Positions 47,734-58,100 of a stretch of DNA of 64,000 bases are shown here, in pieces (position 1 is the first letter of the stretch; every line of letters starts with the position of its first letter). The notes beneath the pieces are model-generated. The model was not told where the DNA came from. It saw only the letters and a list, made by a program, of their open reading frames with translations, and ran no database searches. Position numbers and translations under genes: made by a program. This DNA comes from Sinomonas humi (lineage in GTDB: Bacteria > Actinomycetota > Actinomycetes > Actinomycetales > Micrococcaceae), in assembly GCF_000802235.1 (NCBI RefSeq), contig NZ_JTDL01000037.1, forward strand, positions 124,001-188,000. Direction: 5' to 3'.

Positions 47734-48581
47734 CGAAGCACTCGCTCTTCCGAGGGCAGGGCACCAATTCGGAGCATGAGCCGGTAGCAGACGAACGAGA
47801 CGACGAGCCCCCCGCCTAGGACCAAGAGCCCCGCCGGCCGGGCGTACGCCTCCATCGCCTCCGGTCTGGCTGCTAGCAGGAGAAGGACGGCCCAAGGTGC
47901 CGCGACGGCGAGACGGGCGCCATTGACTGTCCACGATTGCCGGGCTTCAAGCTCGCTTCGCGTCCGCAGGTTCTCGCGAAGGCACTCCGCCAGGGTGGCG
48001 AGGAGACGGCCGAGGTCGGATCCGCCGACGTCTCGCGTCAATCGGAGCGCTTCCACAATCCTGTCGGCGGCCGGATCAGCGAGGCTGTCCTTCAAGCGAG
48101 TCAGCGAGTCAGCGAAGCTACCTCCCGAGCGAAAGTCTGCTGCGAAGGCCACGAAAACCGGTCGGAGGATCTCAGGCCCCTTATCGCCCAATTGGATGAG
48201 CGCCTCCGGGAGCGAGAGTCCCGCCCGAATAGCGGATCGAAGATGGTCCACGGCGTCGGGCCAGACCTCGCAAAGCGCGCGAGCCCGCCTCTTGGCCTGC
48301 CAGAACACGAGAGCCAATGGTGTCCCCGAGGCGAAGGCCCCGAAGCATAAGCCGATCGGCCATGCCGTCACGCCCGCGATCGCGACCATCACCAGAGTTC
48401 CAAAGGCGAACGAAGCTAGAGCGAGCCGAGCTGGCGAAATGTTGCCGAGCCCAGCCTGTCGAAGCGCTTGCTCGATCCTCCCTGCCTTTCTCCGCTGCGC
48501 CTTCACCTGCGGCGATTCCCAGCAGGCCCACCAGATAAGGAACAGGCCAAGACCGCCCATCAAGCCGACTGCCGGAGCCAT
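47730..48581 (-). CDS. tadB: Tad pilus inner-membrane platform protein TadB
   Basis: A 283-residue T2SSF-domain protein. The cytosolic domain contains CEVWPDAVDHLRSAIRAGLSLPEAL and DVGGSDLGRLLATLAECLRENLRTRSELEARQ, both TadB hallmarks, with membrane segments on each side. ATG at 48581 overlaps the ATPase stop as ATGA. The frame extends further upstream only as a shadow of the ATPase gene. Confidence 0.9.
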   Translation of the reverse strand: MAPAVGLMGGLGLFLIWWACWESPQVKAQRRKAGRIEQALRQAGLGNISPARLALASFAFGTLVMVAIAGVTAWPIGLCFGAFASGTPLALVFWQAKRRARALCEVWPDAVDHLRSAIRAGLSLPEALIQLGDKGPEILRPVFVAFAADFRSGGSFADSLTRLKDSLADPAADRIVEALRLTRDVGGSDLGRLLATLAECLRENLRTRSELEARQSWTVNGARLAVAAPWAVLLLLAARPEAMEAYARPAGLLVLGGGLVVSFVCYRLMLRIGALPSEERVLR

Positions 48582-49801
48582 CAGCGGGCATCCAAGGAGG
48601 TGCCGAGGATCCCCGCCGCCGCGAACTTGTCTGGTTTCGGCAGTCCCGTTCCAGAACGCCGAAGTGCGCCATCGACGCGGGCAAAGACGGAGGACGTCTC
48701 GATCAGGCCGTTCTCGACGCGCTCTCCGAGTGCCAGAATCTCGCCGACTTGGCGATGCCCGGTGGAAGTACGAGTGCAATGCACGACGAGATCGATGCAG
48801 GCCGCGACCGTTGGCACTATGAACTCAGAGGAGATATTTGGGCCTGCCAGCAGGGGCAAGGTGCAGAGCTTTGTGATCGCGTTACGCGCAGAATTCGCGT
48901 GGATCGTACACATTCCCGGGAGCCCCGCGTTAAGCGCGATGAGCATGTCGAGGCTCTCGGCCTCGCGCACCTCACCGACGACAAGCCGATCCGGCCGCAT
49001 GCGTAACGCCTCCTTCACAAGGCGCCGAAGCGGGATCTCGCCAGTACCCTCAAGGTTGGCCTGGCGGCACTGAAGGCCTACGACGTCGCGGAGTGGAAAC
49101 CGGAGCTCGAAGATCTCCTCAACCGTAACGACCCGTTCGCGAGGACCAACCCCGGCCCCGAGACAATTGAGCATCGTCGTCTTGCCGGCTTGCGTAGCCC
49201 CTGAAATGAGGATGTTTAGGCCTCCAGAGACGGCTGCTGACAGAAACTGGGCGGCTTCGTGAGTCAGCGAGCCCAGCTCGACAAGATGTTCCAGCCGGGT
49301 CGCACTGGCGACAAATTTCCGAATGTTCACGGCCCAATGCCGCTTGGTGACGTCCGGGATCACGACGTGCAAACGAGATCCGTCGGGTAGCGCAGCGTCA
49401 ACGAACGGGCTGGAGAGATCGAGCCGACGCCCGGAAGTCTTGAGCATTCTCTCGACCAGGTCACGCACTCCCTGCTCTGTGAGCGTCACGGCAGTCAGCT
49501 CAGACTCACCTCTGCGCGCCGCGAACACCTCATGGGGCGCATTGATCCAGATTTCCTCGACGTCTGGATCGTCCAGGAGCGGTTGAAGCGGCCCCAGTCC
49601 AGCCACCGCGTCGAATACATGCCGACGTGCAGTATCGAGCGATCCAAGTGCCGGCACCGCGCCAAGCAGGGCGCGCTCGTCGTAGTCCGCTACAGCGGCA
49701 TCCACAAGACGACGTACCTCAGCGTGCTGGCGAAGAGGGTCCAATCCCCGCACGCGGACCAGCTCGCGAACTTCCTCTTCAACGATGCGGAACGCATCCA
49801 C
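48581..49801 (-). CDS. tadA: Tad/Flp pilus assembly ATPase TadA (CpaF)
   Basis: A 406-residue VirB11/PilT-family ATPase. Walker A is SGATQAGKTTMLNCLGA, the Asp box is VVTVEEIFELRF, Walker B LVVGEVREAESLDML (VGEVR), and the His box is CTIHANSA. The N-terminal domain LGPLQPLLDDPDVEEIWINAP is typical of CpaF. The GTG start is preceded by a run of eight G and AAAGG. It leads the operon tadA-tadB-tadC-pilin-three TadE genes. No TadZ/CpaE-like gene precedes it here. Confidence 0.93.
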   Translation of the reverse strand: MDAFRIVEEEVRELVRVRGLDPLRQHAEVRRLVDAAVADYDERALLGAVPALGSLDTARRHVFDAVAGLGPLQPLLDDPDVEEIWINAPHEVFAARRGESELTAVTLTEQGVRDLVERMLKTSGRRLDLSSPFVDAALPDGSRLHVVIPDVTKRHWAVNIRKFVASATRLEHLVELGSLTHEAAQFLSAAVSGGLNILISGATQAGKTTMLNCLGAGVGPRERVVTVEEIFELRFPLRDVVGLQCRQANLEGTGEIPLRRLVKEALRMRPDRLVVGEVREAESLDMLIALNAGLPGMCTIHANSARNAITKLCTLPLLAGPNISSEFIVPTVAACIDLVVHCTRTSTGHRQVGEILALGERVENGLIETSSVFARVDGALRRSGTGLPKPDKFAAAGILGTSLDAR

Positions 49802-50056
49802 AGCCTTTCCCCCCCCATGCAGCAGGCACTGCTCGACAATCCCCCGCCTCCAGCGATCAGGCGGCGCCGGCTTCCCGCACCGACCCTGTCAGGCTAGGCG
49901 GATGGAAATGACACGGAGGAGACGAGCACGGAGGCACGGAAGAGCCCGGAAGGGCCTCCGCTAGGAGCTGGGTCACAGTCGAGCCGTGTACAGTTAGACG
50001 GCCCCGTCTCGGGACATCAAGCCTGACTCGAAGACTCAGATAGGTTGTAGCAAAGC

Positions 50057-50530
50057 ATGCAGCAAACCCGCGTTCCGCTCTACAAGCGGCTCTGGGCAAT
50101 GGTCGTTGGCAGCTCGGTAGTCAAGTTCTTGATTGTCGGCGGTCTTAGCTTCGCAATAGACCTGGGTACGCTTGCTCTGCTGCACGAGGCGTTCCGTCTC
50201 GACCTTTGGATAGCGACTCCGATCGCCTTCATAATAAGCTTGCTCTTCAACTTCGCCGCGCAGAGAAGCTTCACCTTTAATTCGACCAGCCGTCGCGATG
50301 CGAGCTTCGCCAAGTACATTGCGCTCGTGATAGTCAACACGGGCGCAACCGATATCATCGTCAACGTAATAGCGGCAGCAGGGCTTTCCTACGCGATAGG
50401 AAAAGTCGTCTCAACAGCACTGACAATGACTTGGAACTATTTCCTTTACCGACACTGGGTTTTCAAGAACCGTGCGAAAGACAACCCGTTGGGCGCCTCC
50501 CCTTCGGACACGGACGCCGTTCGCGACTAA
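50057..50530 (+). CDS. GtrA family membrane protein
   Basis: A 157-residue protein with four membrane segments and the GtrA signature (FLIVGGLSFAIDLGTLALL at the N-terminus, FNFAAQRSFTF, and MTWNYFLYRHWVF at the end). GtrA proteins help move lipid-linked sugars across the membrane in glycan modification. The ribosome binding site is weak. Base composition is lower in GC than the surrounding genes. It is convergent with the DUF2142 gene, whose product is also a membrane protein of cell-surface glycan type. Confidence 0.92.
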   Translation: MQQTRVPLYKRLWAMVVGSSVVKFLIVGGLSFAIDLGTLALLHEAFRLDLWIATPIAFIISLLFNFAAQRSFTFNSTSRRDASFAKYIALVIVNTGATDIIVNVIAAAGLSYAIGKVVSTALTMTWNYFLYRHWVFKNRAKDNPLGASPSDTDAVRD

Positions 50531-50592
50531 CCTAGCCAACGCCCAGTTGTGCGGCAACGGGCAGAGCAGCGATCGTCAGAAGTGGCAGAGCT

Positions 50593-52164
50593 TTAGCCCC
50601 TATCATCGCCGGCAGCTATTCGAAAACGGCGTTCGCTTTCCAATTGTTCATCCTCGGCATCAATCAAACGCCTTCTTGGAAGGTAGCGGATGCAAGCTAG
50701 GCTGCCCCAAACCGTGATCGCGCAATACAGGAGAGCGATCAGCGCCAGCCCCCCAGGCGGTTGCCACTTCGGAGAGCCGAAGAACTCGTCCCAAAAGATT
50801 CCGTTTCCTATTCCGGTCGCATAACGTCGCAAAACCCAGACGAAGCCGTAAAAGTTCGCGAATCCCAAGCAAAAGACTGTGAGTTTCAAGAGAGTGCGAG
50901 CAGGGCGGGATTGGAAGTCGAGTCCCTCGAAGGAAAAGCCGCAGGCAACAAGGAGAACGACGACAAGCGGCAGGATATAGCGCCCCTGCCAGATGTATCC
51001 CAATTCAGGAGCTGCAGGAATCTGGAAGACAACAGGGAGAAGCAGAATGACGGCGCTCAACAGCACAATTCCAATACGACGTCGACCGCGCCACAGTGCG
51101 AGGCAACCGACCAACAGTCCCATCGCCACGGCATCCCATACCACGTAAGTGACAGTGGGTAGAGACGCATCCAACCATCCCATGACCCCGACGTATTGCC
51201 TGGCGTAGTCGAAAGTTCGTTCAAGCATCACCGACACGACTTGCTCAGGCGTATCCTTGACGGCCGAACCGCCCAAGCTCTGAAAAGAGTTCGAAACCAT
51301 CTGCCAGGCGAGCCCCAATACAACGCCAGCCCCCGCCAGAGCGAGTCCCACCCAAATGGCCCTTGGCGGCCTTTTCAATAGTCCGCGGCGCCATTGCAAC
51401 AGTGCTGCACCAACAAGTGCGATAGCCAACCAAACGATTGACAGCGGACGCAGATTGGCCAAGATGAGGCCACTGACTCCGAAGACGGACGCCGCAAGCG
51501 CAGGGCGATTGAAGCTCGCATCGAACATCGCGAAAGCAGCTACGAAGGCAGCTATAGTAGTCGCAATTTCAACCGCATTAGGATTAACTGATCCGGCTAA
51601 GAAAAAGCACATAGGGGTTATAGCAAGTGCGGTGACGACTGTTGGAAGTCTTCGGGGCCATAATTTGTGCGCGAAAGCAACAGGTACAGCAAAGAACAAC
51701 GCGCACCATAGGGCCGTCAGCAACCGCATGCCGTAGATGGCCTTCTGTCCGCTCGTGACCAAAGTCGGAAGGCCGACAACGGCATAATATAGAGGGTTGT
51801 AGTTGCCAGCTGTCGTAGTTGCGGAAACCAAGTTGTTTCCCAGTTTCGAAATGCTCGGAGCGCAAGCTGCGCTCCGGTCAGCCTTGAAGGCGAAGCAACT
51901 GGGAACTGAATTGAGCGCGGCGATGTACTCCGGCACTTTGACCCGAAGTGCCTGCCCCTGCACCTCTGAATTTTGACCGAGCCATTCGCCTCGAACAACT
52001 GCTGCCGCCTTAATGGCGTGCGAAGGCTCGTCGGGAGCAGACATCAGCGGCGAAGCCAGAGCCCAGAGGCTGCTCAGCGCGAGGAAGCAGACGAACGCGA
52101 ATGCAAACACTCGGCCTGCTTCAGGCCAACTGGAAGGCTTTGGGAGACTGGTGCGCACCCGCAT
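50593..52164 (-). CDS. DUF2142 domain-containing multispanning membrane protein
   Basis: A 523-residue protein with around eleven or twelve membrane segments. The DUF2142 signature is at the N-terminus (SSLWALASPLMSAPDEPSHAIKAAAVVRGEWLG), with a periplasmic loop containing cysteines (SCFAFKADRSAACAP) and the YNPLYYAVVGLP stretch, as in GT-C-type glycosyltransferases. It is probably an integral-membrane glycosyltransferase or flippase of surface polysaccharide. Its GC content is visibly lower than that of its neighbours, and it lies next to GtrA, so the pair looks acquired. Confidence 0.88.
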   Translation of the reverse strand: MRVRTSLPKPSSWPEAGRVFAFAFVCFLALSSLWALASPLMSAPDEPSHAIKAAAVVRGEWLGQNSEVQGQALRVKVPEYIAALNSVPSCFAFKADRSAACAPSISKLGNNLVSATTTAGNYNPLYYAVVGLPTLVTSGQKAIYGMRLLTALWCALFFAVPVAFAHKLWPRRLPTVVTALAITPMCFFLAGSVNPNAVEIATTIAAFVAAFAMFDASFNRPALAASVFGVSGLILANLRPLSIVWLAIALVGAALLQWRRGLLKRPPRAIWVGLALAGAGVVLGLAWQMVSNSFQSLGGSAVKDTPEQVVSVMLERTFDYARQYVGVMGWLDASLPTVTYVVWDAVAMGLLVGCLALWRGRRRIGIVLLSAVILLLPVVFQIPAAPELGYIWQGRYILPLVVVLLVACGFSFEGLDFQSRPARTLLKLTVFCLGFANFYGFVWVLRRYATGIGNGIFWDEFFGSPKWQPPGGLALIALLYCAITVWGSLACIRYLPRRRLIDAEDEQLESERRFRIAAGDDRG

Positions 52165-52289
52165 GAGCTTAGTCGATCGAGAAGTAGACGTTCGCTCCCG
52201 CGCAGCTTACTGACCCACCCGCCGCGTGCACGCTGGACCACCCGCGTCAGCTGCGTCAGACCGACTGGTGATCTACCGCATCGCGCACT

Positions 52290-53186
52290 CTAAAGTCCCG
52301 CGACAAATTCCTCGAGCCAAGACCGAAGCTCGGGCCCAAGGTCCGGTCGTTCCGAGGCGAGGGTGACGACGGCCTTGAGGTAGCTGAGCTTGTCCCCCGT
52401 GTCGTACCGGCGCCCCCGGAACACAACCCCGTACACGCCCCCGCCCTCGCCCTCACGACGGGCCAGGGTCTGCAGCGCATCCGTGAGCTGGATCTCCCCG
52501 CCACGGCCCGGCTCCGTCTCCTCCAGCACCCCGAACACCGCCGGATGCAGCACATACCGCCCGATGATCGCCAGATTCGACGGCGCATCCTCCGGCGCCG
52601 GCTTCTCCACCAGCCCGTGCACCTGCACGAACGACTCCCCCTCCACAGGGCTGACCTTCGCGCACCCGTACGCCGAGATCGCCTCCCGCGGAACCTCCAT
52701 CAGCGCCACCACGGACCCACCCGTGGCCTGCTGCACCCGGATCATCTCCCCCAGCAGCTCATCACGCTCATCGATCAGGTCATCCCCCAGCAGCACCGCA
52801 AACGGCTCGGCCCCCACATGCCGCTGCGCGCACAGCACCGCATGCCCCAACCCCTTCGGATCCCCCTGACGCACATAATGAATGTCACCGAGGTTGCTGG
52901 ACTCCTGGATGGCGGCGAGCTTCTTCTCGTCGCCCTTCTCCTCGAGAGTCGCCTCGAGCGACGGGACCCGGTCGAAATGATCCTCGAGGGCACGCTTGTT
53001 GCGGCCGGTGATCATCAGGATGTCGTCGAGACCGACGGAGACCGCCTCCTCGACCACGTACTGGATGGCGGGCTTGTCCACCACGGGCAGCATTTCCTTG
53101 GGCATGGCCTTTGTCACCGGGAGGAACCGGGTACCAAGCCCGGCGACAGGGATGACGGCTTTCCTGACTGGCTTCGTGGTCGACAC
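52290..53186 (-). CDS. galU: UTP-glucose-1-phosphate uridylyltransferase
   Basis: A 298-residue nucleotidyltransferase that makes UDP-glucose. The N-terminal KAVIPVAGLGTRFLPVTKAMPKEMLPVVDKPAIQYVVEEA is the GalU signature, with YVRQGDPKGLGHAVLCA and VVFRGRRYDTGDKLSYLKA further on. The GTG start has no ribosome binding site; a TATAGA (53200-53195 on the minus strand) eight bases upstream suggests a leaderless transcript. UDP-glucose would feed cell envelope glycans. Confidence 0.96.
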   Translation of the reverse strand: MSTTKPVRKAVIPVAGLGTRFLPVTKAMPKEMLPVVDKPAIQYVVEEAVSVGLDDILMITGRNKRALEDHFDRVPSLEATLEEKGDEKKLAAIQESSNLGDIHYVRQGDPKGLGHAVLCAQRHVGAEPFAVLLGDDLIDERDELLGEMIRVQQATGGSVVALMEVPREAISAYGCAKVSPVEGESFVQVHGLVEKPAPEDAPSNLAIIGRYVLHPAVFGVLEETEPGRGGEIQLTDALQTLARREGEGGGVYGVVFRGRRYDTGDKLSYLKAVVTLASERPDLGPELRSWLEEFVAGL

Positions 53187-53254
53187 GCTGTCACTCTATA
53201 CGACGATTCCGCCGGTGCGGATCCGCATGACAAGCGTACGGATAGGCTCTCAGG

Positions 53255-53887
53255 GTGGAAACTGCAGCAGAGCGCAAGCGGAGCCTGCGCGCGGAAGTGT
53301 GGCAGCGCCGTCGTGCGATGAGCCCGGACGAACGGGAGGCCGCGGGCGCGGGGATCGCGTTCCACGGCTTTGCCTGGGCTACCAGCGCTGTCCCGGAGGG
53401 GGGCACCCTGACCGCCTACCTCGGACTCGGCGCCGAGCCGCCCACGCTCCCCCTCCTCGGCCGGCTCCACGCCCGCGGGTTCCACCTTCTGCTCCCGATC
53501 TGCGAACCCGAGCGGCAGCTTTCGTGGGTGGAGTGGCAGCCCAACATCTCGTACGAGCGCAGCCGGTTCGCGCCGCTCCAAGAGCCTGTGGGGCCGCGGC
53601 TCGACGCGCGGGCGCTTCAAGCGGGCGACGCCGATCGGCCGCCTCTCGCTGCGATCCTCCTTCCTGCGACAGCCCTCGACGCGGATGGGCGGCGGGTGGG
53701 CCAGGGCGGGGGCTACTACGATCGCTTTCTGGCACAGCTAAGTGGGGGCGCCATCCCGGCGACCGCAGCGATTGTCTTCGACGCCGAGGTCCTCCCCCCG
53801 GGCGGAGTCCCGGACGAGCCGCTCGATCGACGCGTACAAGCCGCGATCACGCCAAGCGGCATCAGGCATCTGGGGAATATTGCATGA
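53255..53887 (+). CDS. 5-formyltetrahydrofolate cyclo-ligase
   Basis: A 210-residue MTHFS-family enzyme that converts 5-formyl-THF to 5,10-methenyl-THF using ATP. The basic N-terminus KRSLRAEVWQRRRAMSPDER is conserved, and the ATP-binding loop VGQGGGYYDRFLA is intact near the C-terminus. GTG start, divergent from galU across about 68 bases. It is followed by the FmdB gene, a common actinobacterial pairing. Confidence 0.92.
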   Translation: METAAERKRSLRAEVWQRRRAMSPDEREAAGAGIAFHGFAWATSAVPEGGTLTAYLGLGAEPPTLPLLGRLHARGFHLLLPICEPERQLSWVEWQPNISYERSRFAPLQEPVGPRLDARALQAGDADRPPLAAILLPATALDADGRRVGQGGGYYDRFLAQLSGGAIPATAAIVFDAEVLPPGGVPDEPLDRRVQAAITPSGIRHLGNIA

Positions 53888-53958
53888 GCTTGGCCTGTTA
53901 GAATTGGCACTCGGGGTCCTTGACTGCTAACGGCCCCCACGTTTCGCAAGGAGTGACT

Positions 53959-54264
53959 GTGCCTACTTACGCGTACGCCTGCAAAGACTGCGGACATGCC
54001 TTCGACATCGTCCAGTCGTTCAGCGACGACTCCCTCACAGCGTGCCCGGAGTGCGGCGGCAGCCTGCGCAAGAAGTTCAACAGCGTCGGCGTGGTCTTCA
54101 AGGGCAGCGGCTTCTACCGCACGGATTCGCGCAGTTCGAGCACCCTCCCGGCGGGGTCAGCCGCGCCATCCGCCAACGGCTCCACCCCCAGCACACCAGC
54201 GGCTCCTGCATCCGCTCCGGCCCCAGCCGCGGCGTCGGCTTCGGCTTCGGCTGGCGCCAACTGA
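53959..54264 (+). CDS. FmdB-type zinc ribbon protein
   Basis: A 101-residue protein. The zinc ribbon is YACKDCGHAFD with CPECGG (two CxxC pairs), followed by RKKFNSVGVVFKGSGFYRTD, the FmdB consensus. The last 50 residues are a low-complexity Ser/Ala/Pro tail. The function is not established; the family was named after a regulator of amidase/formamidase operons. The GTG at 53959 has AAGGAG five bases upstream and starts at the normal position (an in-frame ATG at 53920 does not). Confidence 0.92.
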   Translation: MPTYAYACKDCGHAFDIVQSFSDDSLTACPECGGSLRKKFNSVGVVFKGSGFYRTDSRSSSTLPAGSAAPSANGSTPSTPAAPASAPAPAAASASASAGAN

Positions 54265-54358
54265 TCTTTCTCCCTCCACAGCTGCAGATCCGGCGGTTCG
54301 TCCACAAAGGGGACCGGCCGGGAGGTTGAGCTGAAGTGGGTGTCCTAGCGTCAGGGGC

Positions 54359-55093
54359 ATGCCCCTTCTCACTGGACCGTTGCGCCGTCGGACGTCGTAT
54401 CGCGACCGCGCGAGCGCCTCGAGCCCATCGCACCCTTGGGGCTCGAGGCCCCGTTCGCCTTTGGTCCGCTTCCTCCGACGACGACGCCGCACCCTGGCGG
54501 CGGCGCTCCTGTGCGGAGCGGTTGCCATTTCGGTCTACCAACTCACCCCAGCCTCGGCTCCACAGTCACCCATAGTGGTCGCCGGCGCCGACCTGCCAGC
54601 CGGCGCCCTCGTTTCAGCCGCCCAGCTACGAATCGCACATGTCCCATACGGCGCGGTGCCCGACGGCGCGGTCCGCGAGATCGCGGCAGCTGAAGGCAAG
54701 CGACTCTCAGCTCCAGTCCGTCGGGGCGGAATGCTCACGGACGCCTCAACGGTCGGCCCGGGCCTCTTGGCCGGAACCCCTCCAGGGACCGCTGCCGTCC
54801 CAGTCAGAGTCGCTGACCCCGACTCGCTTCAATTGGTCCGTACGGGACAGGCCGTCGATCTCGTACTCGCCGAAGAGTCCGGCCGCGAGGGGCGGAATGC
54901 GTCCCGTATCGCATCTGGCGTCACGGTCCTCTGGACGGGCTCAGTCACCGATCAGTCGGGTGCGTGGCTTGGGCCGCCGAAGGACCAGAACGGACTCCTC
55001 GTCGTTGCAGCCTCGCCCGAGGTGGCGCCGATCCTCGCCGGGGCGTCAGCCCGCGGCAAGGTCTTCTTCGCTCTCGTCGAAACGCCGCGATGA
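54359..55093 (+). CDS. SAF domain protein, CpaB-like pilus assembly factor
   Basis: A 244-residue protein with an Arg-rich N-terminus, one membrane anchor (TLAAALLCGAVAISVYQL), and an extracytoplasmic SAF domain (PIVVAGADLPAGALVSAAQLRIAHVP) followed by a CpaB/RcpC C-terminal part. CpaB proteins work with Tad/Flp pili. The Tad operon lies 5-9 kb away, on the other strand. The start is not certain: the ATG at 54359 has AGGGGC directly before it. Confidence 0.82.
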   Translation: MPLLTGPLRRRTSYRDRASASSPSHPWGSRPRSPLVRFLRRRRRTLAAALLCGAVAISVYQLTPASAPQSPIVVAGADLPAGALVSAAQLRIAHVPYGAVPDGAVREIAAAEGKRLSAPVRRGGMLTDASTVGPGLLAGTPPGTAAVPVRVADPDSLQLVRTGQAVDLVLAEESGREGRNASRIASGVTVLWTGSVTDQSGAWLGPPKDQNGLLVVAASPEVAPILAGASARGKVFFALVETPR

Positions 55094-55116
55094 CAATCTG
55101 CTGTCCGAGCGGTAGG

Positions 55117-58100
55117 TCAGCCCCAGTGTGGCGGACGCTGATCCTTGAGCCATTGGTCGTGATCACGCGTCGACTCGCGGTCGCCCCACGCACGAGGATC
55201 GTCCTCGCCAGCGCGGCGCGGGAGCACCGACTCATCGGGGCTGCGGCGCCTCGTCGAGCCCTCGGCCCCGCGCACTTCCCGGCGCGTCATCGGCTGGCTC
55301 GGTCCCTCTCCTTCTTCGCGAGGTTGGTCATCCGCTCGTTGAGCCTGCTCGAGGCTCTCCTCGGTGCCCTCAGCATTGTCGTGCGTTGGCGTCTCCTCGG
55401 ACTCCTCGCGCCCACTTTCCGTCGCGGGCACGCTTACGCGCCGATTCGAGCTGAGATGGTCGCGTGCTGCCACCGGAGAACCCTCCCTGTACTCGTCAAG
55501 TGGAACCACATCGTCATACGCAGAGGAGTCACGAGGGGCGTTGCCCTCGGCTGCACTCTCATCGATCATCATGTCGTTCCACACGCTCCCAGGGGCCTCA
55601 CCGTCGGGTCGGCCCTGAACGCCCCACAGTCCGGCTTCCGTCTGGTCCGGCTTATGCACGGCGCCCATGACGCCGCCTGCGAGGAAGCCCGCCCCGTTGC
55701 CCTCATCCGATGGGCCCTCGAGTCCCAGCAGATCCGCGATCATGTCCGCGCAGCTTCCGGGATCCGTGAAGACCTCGATTGTCCACAGAGTGAAGTAGCG
55801 CCAGCCCATGCGCTCAAGCAGTTCGGGCCGCTGCCGGCTCCGTTCTCTGACACTGAGATCGCGGTACCGATTGGTGCCGTCCGATTCGACGGCGACCGGA
55901 ACGCTCTGCTCCTGGTCGTCCCGAGAGAGTGTGAGGAGCGGATCCACCGCGGCGGCCATGTCGATTTCGCCGTCGTAGTGGTGCCACACCCTTGCACCGC
56001 GGGAGGCGAGGCGCTCCCCCAAGTCGGTGACGAGGGGGTCTGCCCCCAGGGACTCGCCGCTCGCAGCTGCCCGGGTCGCTCTCGTACCGAGTTCGGTCCG
56101 CCCGGCCAGTTCCCGTTCGAGAAGCTCGTGGAAGTCGCGGGCACCCTCGCTGAGGCGGCTCTCGTCGAGCTCGCCGGGTTGGAAGCAGGTCAGCACGTGC
56201 ATCGTGTGCCGCGCTCGGCTCATTGCAAGCGCGAAGCGGCGCCGGCCGCCCGGCTCGCTCAGGGGCCCGAAGTAGTGCATGGCTCGCCCGTGCGGGGTGC
56301 GTCCGTAACCGAGCGAGAAGATCACGTGGTCCCGGACAAGGCCTCCGGCACGGTCGACGGGAACGACGCGGAACGGCTCTTCCCCGCCGCTGAAGAACTC
56401 CTTCGAATCCGCGTGGTTGGCCATTTGGAGTCGGATGGCCTCACCGACGCGCGCCGCGTGCTGAGCGCTGGCAGTCACGACAGCGAGGGACGAGTTGGGG
56501 CGGTGCGCGGCATGCTCGAACACGAGATCCACCACGCGGTTCACCTCCGCGGCAACAGACTCGACGTTGCCGTCTTGGCCAGAGGGCATTCCGGTGCCGT
56601 CTGGAAGGTACTCGACCAAGAGCGCCCGATCCAGGCCCGTGACCGACTGCCCGTCTGGGAGCCTTCGGAGAGCACCGTCATAGAACCGGCGGCTCAGCTG
56701 GAGCCCCAGCTCCTCATCGACGCCGCGGTACACCGTCTTGAGCCGAACTGTCGGGAGGATCCTGCTCAACGCCCCGAATGCGCTCTCGACCTGATCGGGC
56801 GACTCCTGGGGACGCGCGCTGTGATCGACTCCGACCGTGAAAGGCTTCGGATTCGCGACGTGCGTGTCGCCGAATGCGATGACCTGCCCGGCTCGCGCTA
56901 CGGCAGGCAGCGCGGCCCGAAGCGGCAGGGAATCTGCGTCCAGGAGGACGACGGCATCAAACCGACGGTTTGCCGGTGCCGCCGACGCCAGAGAATACGG
57001 GCTCGCCGTCCAGACCGGCACAAGCGGCCGCACCAGGTGCGGCGCCTGAGAGCCAAGTGCTGCGAGGCTGACACGCCCGTCCTTGAGCTGGTTCCGAAGC
57101 GATTCAGCCTCACGCGGGTGCTCGCCGAGCGCGCGGCCCCACTCCCCGGCAAGCCGCCATCGGACTCGGGCGGCACCCGATCCAATGTGGGCGCGATCCG
57201 CGCGGCGGAACTCCTCCTCTGCGGTACGCAGCTGCGCACCATCCGACATCGCAAGGTAGTCGTCGCCGCTGATCATCGCTTCGAGAACAGACTGCCACCA
57301 TGCGAGCTCGAGCTCCGAGGCCACAACCTCGGGCGAGGCTTGGCGCGCCGCGAGGTCGTCGAGGAGCTCACCGAGTCCACGCTCGCGCAGCTCGTCTTCC
57401 AGAAGCGTCCGTTCGGGCAGGGAACGCAGGGAGTCGTAGCTCTCAGAGAGATCCTGAAGTCGGCCTTGGACCTCCACCACCGGATCCAACAGCAGGTCCC
57501 CGCCGCTTCGTGTCCCGACGATCACGTGTCCCAGCCGCTCAAGGCCCTTGCGGACTGCGCGGTAGTCTTCCCGGAGATCGGCGAGCCCCGACGGCACCAT
57601 CGGATGCCGTTGCGAGACGGCGTACTCGGACCACTGGGCCCGCTGCTCTTGAACCAGGATGAGCGAGCTGTGAAGATCCGCCAGGTGGACGCCCGGGCGG
57701 ACGTATTCCTTCGCCACCCGCCGCAGCCGGGAACGCTGCATCGCGGGAATCTCGATCCCACGTTCCCGGCGCCAGCCCGATGGGGCCGTGGCAGCGATGA
57801 GGTCGTTGACCGGACGGTCGAAGATGTCGGGCGTGAACTTGTCGAGGCTTTCACGCACAGCCACGAGCATCTCGATCTGCCGTCCCCACTCCTCGACAGT
57901 GGATCCGAGGCGGATCTCGGAGTGGGCGGCCAGCGTCGCCATCCTCTCGCGCAGCGCGGGAAGATCCTTGACAAGGGCCTGAACGAGGGCTTGCGCGTCT
58001 TCCGTCTCGCGGCGGGTCAGCATCCGCGCCCCGTACCACGGGCTGGTCGTGGCCTCCCGGCTGAAGCTTCCCAGTTCAGCGGCGCGGCGAAGTCGCTCGG

